The position numbers were made by a program, and so were the translations under genes. Of a DNA stretch of 64,000 nt, positions 37,988 to 45,504 are shown piece by piece (the stretch's first letter is position 1; every line of letters starts with the position of its first letter). Location of the stretch: NCBI RefSeq assembly GCF_013782625.1, contig NZ_CP056199.1:3676588-3740587 (forward strand). The letters are read 5' to 3'. Under the pieces are notes generated by a model. It had not been told where the DNA came from. It saw only the letters and a program-made list of their open reading frames with translations, and did no database searches. Source of the DNA: Enterobacter sp. RHBSTW-00994. GTDB lineage: Bacteria; Pseudomonadota; Gammaproteobacteria; Enterobacterales; Enterobacteriaceae.

Positions 37988-38563
37988 GTGCCATTACTTC
38001 ACCTGCTAAGACAAAACCCGGTGATCGCCGCGGTAAAAGATAACGCCAGCCTGCAACTTGCCATCGCTTCAGAGTGCCAGTTTGTCTCCGTCTTATACGG
38101 AAATATTTGTACCATCAGCGGGATAGTGCAAAAGATCAAACAAGCAGGGAAATACGCATTTGTGCATGTTGACCTGCTGGAGGGAACCTCTAACAAGGAA
38201 GTGGTCATTCAGTTTCTGAAGCTGGTGACTCAGGCCGATGGGATCATCAGTACCAAACCCGCCATGCTGAAAGCCGCGCGTGCCGAGGGCTATTTTTGCA
38301 TCCATCGCCTGTTTATTGTCGATTCGATCTCTTTTCATACTATTGAAAAACAGGTGTCGCAATCGGGTGCGGATTGCATTGAGATCCTGCCCGGCTGTAT
38401 GCCAAAAGTGTTGGGCTGGGTCACAGAGAAAGTTCGTCAGCCGCTGATTGCCGGTGGCCTGGTTTGCGATGAAGAAGATGCCCGTAATGCGATGGCGGCG
38501 GGTGTTGCTGCACTATCAACAACCAACATTGATGTATGGAAACTGGCAAAATCGCTTAACTGA
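37988..38563 (+). CDS. ygcP: GlpP-family antiterminator YgcP
   Basis: This 191-residue protein is homologous to GlpP of Bacillus, which binds leader mRNA and prevents termination at glp genes when glycerol 3-phosphate is present. Shared landmarks are FVHVDLLEGTSN near residue 58, DGIISTKPAMLKAA near residue 85, CIEILPGCMPKVL near residue 130, and LIAGGLVCDEEDARNAMAAG near the C terminus. The fold is a TIM-barrel-like domain with phosphate-binding loops. I place the start at GTG 37988 with AAAGGA upstream. Its target here is probably the terminator in the ygcW leader (43894-43931), an inference from context. It converges on ygcQ with an eight-base overlap. Confidence 0.85.
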   Translation: MPLLHLLRQNPVIAAVKDNASLQLAIASECQFVSVLYGNICTISGIVQKIKQAGKYAFVHVDLLEGTSNKEVVIQFLKLVTQADGIISTKPAMLKAARAEGYFCIHRLFIVDSISFHTIEKQVSQSGADCIEILPGCMPKVLGWVTEKVRQPLIAGGLVCDEEDARNAMAAGVAALSTTNIDVWKLAKSLN

Positions 38564-39398
38564 TCTTCTCTGCCAGCGCTTCAAGCACCTCGGTAACATC
38601 TCCGACAATCCCCACATCTGCTGCGGCAAAAACAGGCGCGGCAGGATCGTGGTTAATCGCGACAATGAAATCACTTCCGGCAATCCCCGCCAGAAAGGCG
38701 GATGCTCCCGACGCTCCAGCCACCAGGCAGAGTGCCGGTGCGATCTTCTGGCCGGAAATACCCAGCATACGCTGGCCATCACAGCCACCGGACATGATTC
38801 GTTGCCGGGAATACCCCTCTTCAGCCCCGATTTTTTTTGCCAGGCGCGATGTCTCAGCCCCTACGGTTCCTTGTCCACAGGCAAGGACGCGCCGCGCGGT
38901 TTCCAATGGATGATGGGTATTTTTTTCCGTCTGAGGTGGGAGAAGCCCTTCTCTTAACGGGTCAGGAACAAGTGTCTGTTGCCTGCTCAACGTTAATGGC
39001 GATACACCTTTGTGGTATACACCTTCAGCAAGAGACAAACAAAGTGGTGAGGCTTTTACCTCAAATGTTGCCGTCAGCGCTCCGCCATAAACGGCTTTTA
39101 CTACTGTGCCTGCTTCAGGACAGAATTCGGTTACCTGACAGACGGCACTCCCACGCAAACGCCAGGCCAGACGCGAGGCCAGTTCATCTGCGATGGCGCC
39201 GCCCGGAAAGAGGATTATGTCTGTCTCAGAAGCGTGAAAAGCGTGTTCCAGTGCGGGTAAGAGTTGTTCGGGAAGGAAAAAATCACCTTCAACATTCCAG
39301 CCACTCAGCGACGCCGATGCGAGCCCGCTGTCTGCCAGAAAGGCGAACAGCGGGTCTATATCTTTGGGATGTAACAGCACGAGGGCAACCTTCATCAC
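38556..39398 (-). CDS. ygcQ: Electron-transfer flavoprotein alpha subunit YgcQ
   Basis: YgcQ is an ETF alpha (FixB-like) subunit of 280 residues. The C-terminal FAD-binding part is well preserved: RRVLACGQGTVG near residue 190, SGGCDGQRMLGISGQKIAP, LCLVAGASGASAF, and FIVAINHDPAAPVFAAADVGIVGD. It should form a heterodimer with YgcR and pass electrons to YgcN. The start overlaps the ygcR stop by four bases. It is the last gene of the leftward ygcSRQ string. Confidence 0.9.
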   Translation of the reverse strand: MMKVALVLLHPKDIDPLFAFLADSGLASASLSGWNVEGDFFLPEQLLPALEHAFHASETDIILFPGGAIADELASRLAWRLRGSAVCQVTEFCPEAGTVVKAVYGGALTATFEVKASPLCLSLAEGVYHKGVSPLTLSRQQTLVPDPLREGLLPPQTEKNTHHPLETARRVLACGQGTVGAETSRLAKKIGAEEGYSRQRIMSGGCDGQRMLGISGQKIAPALCLVAGASGASAFLAGIAGSDFIVAINHDPAAPVFAAADVGIVGDVTEVLEALAEKIS

Positions 39399-40174
39399 TT
39401 CATCCTTTCCGCTAAATAATCTTGCCAGAGTTGCTGAACGTTATCCTGCACACTGCCCCCCTGGATAATCACGCCAGCACGGTGAATAGGTTGTCGTTGA
39501 AGCGCCAAACAATGCGACGGAAGAACACCCGACGCCCCCTCTTCAATGCACTCAATCTCCGCATGCGACGCAGACATACGTGCCCGAAGGCCTGGTACTC
39601 GCAGTGCCATTTGCCCACGATTTTGTACCATCAGCACCGCCGGATGTTGCAGTTGCCAACGCTGGCGATGCCGGAGACTTTCGCACAGCACGTCAAAACC
39701 TGACGCGCCAGGCATAACCTCTGTTACCTGTGTCAGACACGGCCAGTTAAGCATTTCCGCGACCATCCAGCCTGTCTGACCATTCTGCCCCTCACAACTC
39801 TGCGTCCCGAGCAAAACCAGATCGATCGCATTTTGTCTGATATACCGGCTGATGCGTTCCGCCACAAACGCAGGTGCAAAGCGGGTGTCGGTCTCACTGT
39901 TCAGGCGAACACATCGCTCAAAACCGAGTGCCTTGAGGTGACGTAAAATCGGCATCGCGTGCTCATCACCAAGTGTTATGGCGCTGAGATGCACCCCTGG
40001 ATGACGATCGCGCGCCCTGAGCATGATTTCCGCCGCCCCCAATTCATCGTTTCCGATCACCCGGCGCATCAATGACGCGTCCGGGCCTTTGTTTCCTTTT
40101 CCTGCAACCTGCCAGTCGGTTTCCGCCAGCATCGACAGATCCGGTTCAGCCTTAAACGCCAACAGAATGTTCAT
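39395..40174 (-). CDS. ygcR: Electron-transfer flavoprotein beta subunit YgcR
   Basis: YgcR is an ETF beta (FixA-like) subunit of 259 residues. It starts MNILLAFKAEPDLSML and has the family segment DLVLLGTQSCEGQNGQTGWMVAEMLNWP near residue 120 (cited in part), where the AMP-binding region of ETF beta lies. It overlaps ygcS by 23 bases at its 5' end and ygcQ by four bases at its 3' end, so the three are translated together. The dehydrogenase that feeds this ETF is probably YgcU or YgcW. Confidence 0.9.
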   Translation of the reverse strand: MNILLAFKAEPDLSMLAETDWQVAGKGNKGPDASLMRRVIGNDELGAAEIMLRARDRHPGVHLSAITLGDEHAMPILRHLKALGFERCVRLNSETDTRFAPAFVAERISRYIRQNAIDLVLLGTQSCEGQNGQTGWMVAEMLNWPCLTQVTEVMPGASGFDVLCESLRHRQRWQLQHPAVLMVQNRGQMALRVPGLRARMSASHAEIECIEEGASGVLPSHCLALQRQPIHRAGVIIQGGSVQDNVQQLWQDYLAERMK

Positions 40175-41507
40175 CGATCTTCTCCAGTGGTTTTAGCTCC
40201 CCGTCTGCGGCCTCCACCAGCGACAGGTTTCGCGTTTCCGGCGCCCAAAGCACCGACACCAGAAAGCCTATTAGCAATACCGCCACCAGAATCAAAAGCA
40301 TGGCGCGCATTCCCCAGGAGACCAACACAATCGGCAACAAAGCAGTGCTGATAGCCGCACCAAGACGGCTCATCGCCGTTGCGAACCCCACCCCCAGCGA
40401 ACGGATATCAGTCGGAAAACTTTCTGCCGGAAGAATGCCCACCAGGTTGCTGGCCGCCGAAATTGCCGTGCTGAACAGCACAAACAAAAACAGTATTACC
40501 GTTCCGTTGCTGGCTGAAGTGAATGCCAGTACAGACAATGTGAGCGCCAGCAACAGGAAGCTGCTTATCAGGAAGCGACGCCGGGAGAGTGACCATGTTA
40601 ATACAAGGCCAATCAGTGCACCGACGATCAACAAGACGTTAAGAATAAGGCTGGTTGTCAGGGCATCTTCCAGCCCGATAGTTTGCGCAATAGTCGGCAG
40701 CCAGGTGTAGATCACAAACCATGGCACAACGAGGCAGATAAAAAAGACACTATTGAATACCGTCCTCCGCCAGTAGCGGGAAGAAAACAGCGCCCCTATA
40801 TGGCGGGTAGTGACAGTGGCAATTTCATCTCCGGGCAAAACATGCGCACCAAGAAAACGGTGAATCACGGCATGCGCTTCGCTGATCCGCCCCTGACGCA
40901 TTAGCCAACGGGGCGATTCGGGTGTGCCTATACGCAGCAGGGTAATCAGCAGGGCCGGAAACGCCGCAGAAGCTAATAACCAGCGCCAGGCATCCGGATC
41001 GCTGTTGATCCACGCGTGCCCCATGACACTCGCCAGCACATAACCGATTGTCCATACCACGCTGAACGAGCCGAGCAACATTCCGCGATAACGCCGTGGC
41101 GAAAACTCCGCCAGCAAAGTATGTCCAACCGCGTAGTCTCCCCCGAGGCCAAACCCAATCAGGATACGCAAAAAGATCAACTGCTCCGCCGTTGTGACAA
41201 AAAACTGCAGAAATGAGGCGAAAGTGATCAGAAGAAAACTGAAAGTGAATATTCGCTGGCGTCCCGTATGGTCAGAGATCCACCCCAGGATCAAACTGCC
41301 CAAAAACAGGCCGAACAAGGCAGAACTGCCAATTAAACCTTCCTGCACCACAGTAAGGTGCATTTGAGGCTGTAGCTGGATCATCGCGTACCCAATGACC
41401 CCCAGCACATATCCGTCGGTAAGATGAGCGCCAAAGGTTAAACCGGCAATGCGCCAGTGAAAACGGGTAAGCGGCAAGTCGTCCATACGAACAGGTGACG
41501 CATTCAT
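40152..41507 (-). CDS. ygcS: MFS metabolite:H+ symporter YgcS
   Basis: YgcS is a 451-residue, 12-span major facilitator protein of the metabolite:H+ symporter group (sugar or organic-acid transporters). Landmarks are GWISDHTGRQRIFTFSF between spans 2 and 3, GFGLGGDYAVGHTLLAEF near span 4, and LPAESFPTDIRSLGVGF in the second half. It starts 17 bases downstream of a terminator-like hairpin that follows ygcU, and overlaps ygcR by 23 bases. Its substrate is unknown; being in the ygc cluster it probably imports the compound handled by YgcU and YgcW. Confidence 0.9.
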   Translation of the reverse strand: MNASPVRMDDLPLTRFHWRIAGLTFGAHLTDGYVLGVIGYAMIQLQPQMHLTVVQEGLIGSSALFGLFLGSLILGWISDHTGRQRIFTFSFLLITFASFLQFFVTTAEQLIFLRILIGFGLGGDYAVGHTLLAEFSPRRYRGMLLGSFSVVWTIGYVLASVMGHAWINSDPDAWRWLLASAAFPALLITLLRIGTPESPRWLMRQGRISEAHAVIHRFLGAHVLPGDEIATVTTRHIGALFSSRYWRRTVFNSVFFICLVVPWFVIYTWLPTIAQTIGLEDALTTSLILNVLLIVGALIGLVLTWSLSRRRFLISSFLLLALTLSVLAFTSASNGTVILFLFVLFSTAISAASNLVGILPAESFPTDIRSLGVGFATAMSRLGAAISTALLPIVLVSWGMRAMLLILVAVLLIGFLVSVLWAPETRNLSLVEAADGELKPLEKIDEHSVGV

Positions 41508-41524
41508 AGCTTTCCCCCGTAAAA

Positions 41525-41556
41525 TAAAAAAACGGCCCCCTCACGGAGAGAGCCGT
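41525..41556 (-). terminator. Terminator between ygcU and ygcS
   Basis: Read leftward, ACGGCTCTC (41556-41548) pairs with GGGGGCCGT (41540-41532) through nine pairs, two of them G-U, followed by a run of seven T. It lies nine bases after the ygcU stop and 17 bases before the ygcS start. It would lower ygcSRQ expression unless read-through or antitermination occurs. Confidence 0.7.
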
Positions 41557-41564
41557 AACAACTG

Positions 41565-43019
41565 TTATTTTTCAATCGGATAAATAGTACCAGCGTTCAT
41601 AATACCGTTAGGATCAAACTGACGTTTTAATCCTTCCAGCAGCGTCCAGGCCGTCCCGTGTTCCAGCTTACTCCAGTGCACACGGTGTTTACCGATACCG
41701 TGGTGGTGCACCATAGATCCACCAAGACGGATGGTCTCTTCGCAGATAATTTTATTCAGAGGGTTATGATATTTATCGATCTCCTCTTCCGGTTTACAAC
41801 CCACCACGTTGTAGTCATACACAAAGTACATGTTGGTTCCGTTGATGTAGCTGTGTGAAGAGTGGCCGCCCAGCATGGTGATATCATCCGCATGTGGGAA
41901 CTCTGTACGAATACGGTGGAGAACGTTCTCATAGATCTGGTTAATACAGCTCCAGTCACCAGATACTTCTGTGGTAAAGCCCATGTTATGCGTTTTCAGG
42001 ATCTGTACGCGTTCAGCGGCGACTTTATCCGGCCCCCAGTTCAGATGGTTGAACCAGTTCTCGATGAGTTTACTGTCCACGCGCTGACATTGCGGATAAC
42101 GCGCAACAATCTCCGCAATACCGTCTCCGGTCGCGCGCGCAATTCGTGGGTTGCCCTCGGCCATGAAAATCAGCACACATTTTCCCTCCGCGAAGTGAGT
42201 GAAGTGCTGTGTACCATCCTCGGCATCATACAGACGTGCAATGGAAGGACGATAACCTTCAACCATCACTTCACGTAAGATTTCAAAGCCGGTTTTCATG
42301 TCATCAAGAATGTAGCCATAGAAGAGGTTATTCTCTGGCGTGAATTTGAAAATTTTCACCGTGACTTCAGTGATATAGCAAAGTGCACCTTCGTTGCCGA
42401 TGATGATATGACGGATATCAGGCCCGGCGGCACGGCGCGGCACATTTTTAATACGGGTGACAGTCCCATCTGCGAGGACAGCCTCCAGCCCCACCACCAT
42501 ATCTTCGATTGCGCCATACAGCGTTGAAAACTGTCCGATACTGCGGGTTGCAACCAGGCCGCCCATCTGTGCCAGCGGTTTCGACTGTGGCGAATGCCCG
42601 GTTGTATAGCCTTTCGCACGCAGCGCGTTTTCCAGCACCTCCAGTGGCACACCACATTGCGCCGTTGCCTGCATGTTTTCGATATCAATATTGATAATCT
42701 GGTTCATGCCTGAACCATCCAACACCAGTGAATCCCGGACAACAGTTTCAAGCCCGCCTTCAGTGGCAGAGGCGCCTGTACGAGGAACACCATTGATTTT
42801 ATGCTGGTTCATAAAGGCGAGTATGCGTGATACCTGCTCAGTGGACCCCAGTTTTACCACCGCAGCAGGCAGTGGAAGTGTAAACACGCCATGGATATCA
42901 GCATATTTTCTGAAGCGGTCAACACTATTTTTCTTTAGAACATTCTCATCGGTAATAACGCGCTCAGGACCAACAATCTCTTTTATCTGTTCAACAATGC
43001 GTTCGCGGGACAATGACAT
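41565..43019 (-). CDS. ygcU: FAD-linked oxidase YgcU
   Basis: YgcU is a 484-residue flavoprotein of the vanillyl-alcohol-oxidase fold, related to alkyldihydroxyacetone phosphate synthase and glycolate oxidase subunits. The FAD-binding part has RTGASATEGGLETVV near residue 80 and GHSPQSKPLAQMGGLVATRS near residue 135. The C-terminal FAD-oxidase domain contains GGSMVHHHGIGKHR near residue 440, with the catalytic histidine cluster. The start MSLSRERIVEQIKEIVG is preferred over one nine codons upstream. It follows ygcW after 54 bases. The substrate is unknown; a phosphorylated or glycerol-like alcohol would fit the family and the GlpP-type regulator. Confidence 0.9.
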   Translation of the reverse strand: MSLSRERIVEQIKEIVGPERVITDENVLKKNSVDRFRKYADIHGVFTLPLPAAVVKLGSTEQVSRILAFMNQHKINGVPRTGASATEGGLETVVRDSLVLDGSGMNQIINIDIENMQATAQCGVPLEVLENALRAKGYTTGHSPQSKPLAQMGGLVATRSIGQFSTLYGAIEDMVVGLEAVLADGTVTRIKNVPRRAAGPDIRHIIIGNEGALCYITEVTVKIFKFTPENNLFYGYILDDMKTGFEILREVMVEGYRPSIARLYDAEDGTQHFTHFAEGKCVLIFMAEGNPRIARATGDGIAEIVARYPQCQRVDSKLIENWFNHLNWGPDKVAAERVQILKTHNMGFTTEVSGDWSCINQIYENVLHRIRTEFPHADDITMLGGHSSHSYINGTNMYFVYDYNVVGCKPEEEIDKYHNPLNKIICEETIRLGGSMVHHHGIGKHRVHWSKLEHGTAWTLLEGLKRQFDPNGIMNAGTIYPIEK

Positions 43020-43073
43020 ATTTTTTCCTTTCAGATAATTAAGCAATATAAAAAGAAACCACCTTATTACGGG

Positions 43074-43859
43074 TTATCGAACCAGGTAACCACCATCAAC
43101 AACCAATAAATGACCATTAACATAATCAGAAGCACGACTTGCCAGGAATATCATGGCTCCCATTAAATCCTGGGTATCCCCCCAACGATTAGCTGGAATA
43201 TGGTCAAGAACACGTTGGTTCGTTTCCGGATTACTCCGCGTTGCAAGAGTGATATCTGTCGCGTAATAACCAGGTGCAATACCATTAACCTGAATATTGA
43301 ATTGCCCCAGTTCATCGCAATATGCTTTAGTAAATCCAGCCAGTGCATGCTTTGTTGCGGAGTAGGCCGGAGACCATTGCCCACCCAAATATGAAAACAG
43401 TGAACAAATATTAATTATCTTTCCAGTATTCTGCGGAATCATCACTTTTGCAGCCTCATGGCTGAGTTCAAAAGCCGCCGTCAGGTTAACGCTAATCATC
43501 GGGTCCCAGTCATCGCGACCAAAATCCAGCACCTTGTTCAGCTTACAAATTCCGGCGTTGTTGACCAGGATATCCACTGTGCCAAAACGCTTACAACAGG
43601 CTTCGATTATCTCGCGCGGCACGCCCTGAGCGGTGATATCGGCATACATAAACTCAACCTGAACGCCCTGCTGCTCAATCAGCTCACGGGTTTCGCCATT
43701 ATCTTTAATGAAGCTGGGAATGAAAATATTCGCCCCGGCTTTTGCCAGCGCCAAAGCAAAAGCCTGCCCAAGACCACTATTGCCCCCAGTGACAATTGCG
43801 GTTTTACCCTTCAGAGAGAAGAAATCCATTGAGAATGCATTCAGTGATTCGACTGACAT
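43074..43859 (-). CDS. ygcW: Short-chain dehydrogenase YgcW
   Basis: YgcW is a 261-residue classical SDR. The NAD(P)-binding motif TGGNSGLGQAF is near residue 24, NNAG near residue 102, the catalytic Ser in ICSLFSYLG, and the catalytic pair in YSATK near residue 166. The closest characterised relatives reduce sugar acids such as 2-keto-3-deoxygluconate or 5-keto-gluconate; the actual substrate is unknown. The start MSVESLNAFSMDFF is chosen from the E. coli protein. It is the first gene of the leftward ygcWU-SRQ unit, and its short 5' leader contains a strong intrinsic terminator. Confidence 0.9.
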   Translation of the reverse strand: MSVESLNAFSMDFFSLKGKTAIVTGGNSGLGQAFALALAKAGANIFIPSFIKDNGETRELIEQQGVQVEFMYADITAQGVPREIIEACCKRFGTVDILVNNAGICKLNKVLDFGRDDWDPMISVNLTAAFELSHEAAKVMIPQNTGKIINICSLFSYLGGQWSPAYSATKHALAGFTKAYCDELGQFNIQVNGIAPGYYATDITLATRSNPETNQRVLDHIPANRWGDTQDLMGAMIFLASRASDYVNGHLLVVDGGYLVR

Positions 43860-43893
43860 AATGTGCCTCCATGATCCTTTAAGCAAAAAAAAA

Positions 43894-43931
43894 GAAAGGT
43901 AACTTCCCCCGCGAGAGGGAAGTTACCTTTC
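43894..43931 (-). terminator. Leader terminator of ygcW, candidate antitermination target
   Basis: A perfect 15-base stem (43894-43908 with 43917-43931, arm GAAAGGTAACTTCCC) has an eight-base loop. In the leftward direction it is followed by TTT, one C or G-interrupted position and a run of nine T, then the ygcW ribosome-binding site (GGAGG) and start 35 bases further on. This is an intrinsic terminator placed in the leader of ygcW. Expression of ygcWU would need read-through, for which the GlpP-like YgcP is the natural candidate. Confidence 0.85.
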
Positions 43932-43984
43932 TCATGTTCTCTGGTAACTGGCCTAATTTTCTATCATAACCACACATTATCGAA

Positions 43985-44000
43985 TGTGATGAAACTCACA
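43985..44000. promoter_or_regulatory. CRP site 1, ygcW-yqcE region
   Basis: TGTGA-TGAAAC-TCACA matches the CRP core at all ten conserved positions. It lies 126 bases from ygcW and 180 bases from yqcE and implies control by cAMP-CRP. Confidence 0.8.
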
Positions 44001-44041
44001 GAGTTCTATTTCATATATCGTTAGCGCAGAATATTTAGAAG

Positions 44042-44057
44042 CGTGATTACTCTCACA
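44042..44057. promoter_or_regulatory. CRP site 2, ygcW-yqcE region
   Basis: CGTGA-TTACTC-TCACA matches nine of the ten conserved CRP positions. It is 57 bases from the first site, so each of the two divergent promoters could use one. Confidence 0.7.
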
Positions 44058-44179
44058 CTCAATTTTTCTTCCTCATGGTATTTATTGAGTTATTACTCGA
44101 GACCATGAGAAAAGTAATCCACCTGAAAAAGGCGGTTTGCTTTTCTCTTTTTTTTGTCTATTTAAAATGAGATTACGGT

Positions 44180-45484
44180 ATGCAAAAAACCTCATATCGC
44201 CGTTGGATAACACTTGCCATTATCAGTTTTAGTGGTGGCGTGAGTTTCGATTTAGCCTATTTACGTTATATTTATCAAATCCCCATGGCTAAATTCATGG
44301 GATTTAGCAATACCGAAATCGGGTTAATTATGAGTACCTTCGGGATTACTGCAATTATTCTTTATGCGCCGAGTGGTATCATTGCAGATAAATTTTCGCA
44401 TCGGAAAATGATTACATCCGCCATGATTATCACCGGATTACTCGGTTTTCTGATGGCCACCTATCCGCCACTGTGGGTCATGCTGCTCATTCAGGTTTGC
44501 TTTGCGATAACCACAATTTTAATGCTGTGGTCAGTCTCCATTAAAGCCGCCTCACTCTTAGGGGATCACAGCGAACAGGGGAAAATCATGGGCTGGATGG
44601 AGGGACTGCGCGGTGTTGGCGTTATGTCTCTCGCGGTCTTTACCATGTGGGCATTTTCTCAATTCTTACCCGAGGACCCACGTAGCCTGAAAACCGTGAT
44701 TCTGATTTACAGTACGGTTTATATCCTGCTTGGGATCTTGTGCTGGTTTTTCGTCAACGACGGCCAGTCCACGGCCAGTGACGGCGAACCGGCGAAAAAG
44801 GCCTTCCAGCTCAGTGATATTCTGTCAGTACTGCGGATCAGCACCACCTGGTACTGCAGTATGATCATCCTCGGCGTTTATACGATTTACGCCATTTTGA
44901 GTTACTCAACCAACTACCTGACCGAGATGTACGGCATGAGTCTGGTTGCTGCCAGCTATATGGGGATTGTGATTAATAAGATTTTCAGAGCCATCTGCGG
45001 CCCTTTAGGAGGCATTATTACCACCTACAGCCGCATTAAATCGCCTACACGCGTGATTCAAATCCTCTCTGTTGTCAGCATTATGGCGTTAGTGGCGTTG
45101 CTTGCTACCAATAATAACCCGCAATCTGTTGCTATCGGTATTGGGCTGATTTTACTCCTGGCGTTTACCTGTTATGCCTCTCGCGGTCTCTATTTTGCTT
45201 GCCCTGGCGAGGCCCGGACACCCGGTTACATCATGGGCACAACAGTAGGTATCTGTTCAGTCATTGGTTTTCTTCCCGACGTATTCGTCTACCCCATTGT
45301 CGGATACTGGCAAGACTCGTTACCGGTAACTGAAGCCTATCGCAACATGTGGCTGATGGGGCTTGCCGCCGTTTGCATGGTTGTTGTGTTCACCTTTTTA
45401 TTGTTCCGAAAAATTCGTGAGACCGACACACAATCCAAAAATAAAACCTCACTCGCCACGGAAGTCTCGGGCAGCGGGTCGTGA
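44180..45484 (+). CDS. yqcE: MFS transporter YqcE
   Basis: YqcE is a 434-residue, 12-span major facilitator protein, matching E. coli YqcE over its full length. Typical features are the loop APSGIIADKFSHRKMI after span 2 and GWMEGLRGVGVMSLAVF near span 5, with a hydrophilic central loop and a polar C terminus rich in Ser and Thr. The stop overlaps the frame of the downstream ygcE region, and the kinase start lies 21 bases on, so the two are co-transcribed. It probably imports a sugar or polyol for the YgcE kinase. Two CRP sites lie upstream. Confidence 0.92.
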   Translation: MQKTSYRRWITLAIISFSGGVSFDLAYLRYIYQIPMAKFMGFSNTEIGLIMSTFGITAIILYAPSGIIADKFSHRKMITSAMIITGLLGFLMATYPPLWVMLLIQVCFAITTILMLWSVSIKAASLLGDHSEQGKIMGWMEGLRGVGVMSLAVFTMWAFSQFLPEDPRSLKTVILIYSTVYILLGILCWFFVNDGQSTASDGEPAKKAFQLSDILSVLRISTTWYCSMIILGVYTIYAILSYSTNYLTEMYGMSLVAASYMGIVINKIFRAICGPLGGIITTYSRIKSPTRVIQILSVVSIMALVALLATNNNPQSVAIGIGLILLLAFTCYASRGLYFACPGEARTPGYIMGTTVGICSVIGFLPDVFVYPIVGYWQDSLPVTEAYRNMWLMGLAAVCMVVVFTFLLFRKIRETDTQSKNKTSLATEVSGSGS

Positions 45485-45504
45485 TCAACACATGGAGAAT
45501 GATG

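Larger units (their letters stand above)
43860..44179. other. Divergent ygcW-yqcE control region
   Basis: This 320-base region contains no gene. From left to right it holds the ygcW ribosome-binding site, a terminator in the ygcW leader (43894-43931), two CRP-type sites (43985-44000 and 44042-44057), and an A/T-rich tract ending in a T-run (44140-44157) before yqcE. The promoters themselves could not be fixed by eye. Confidence 0.7.
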
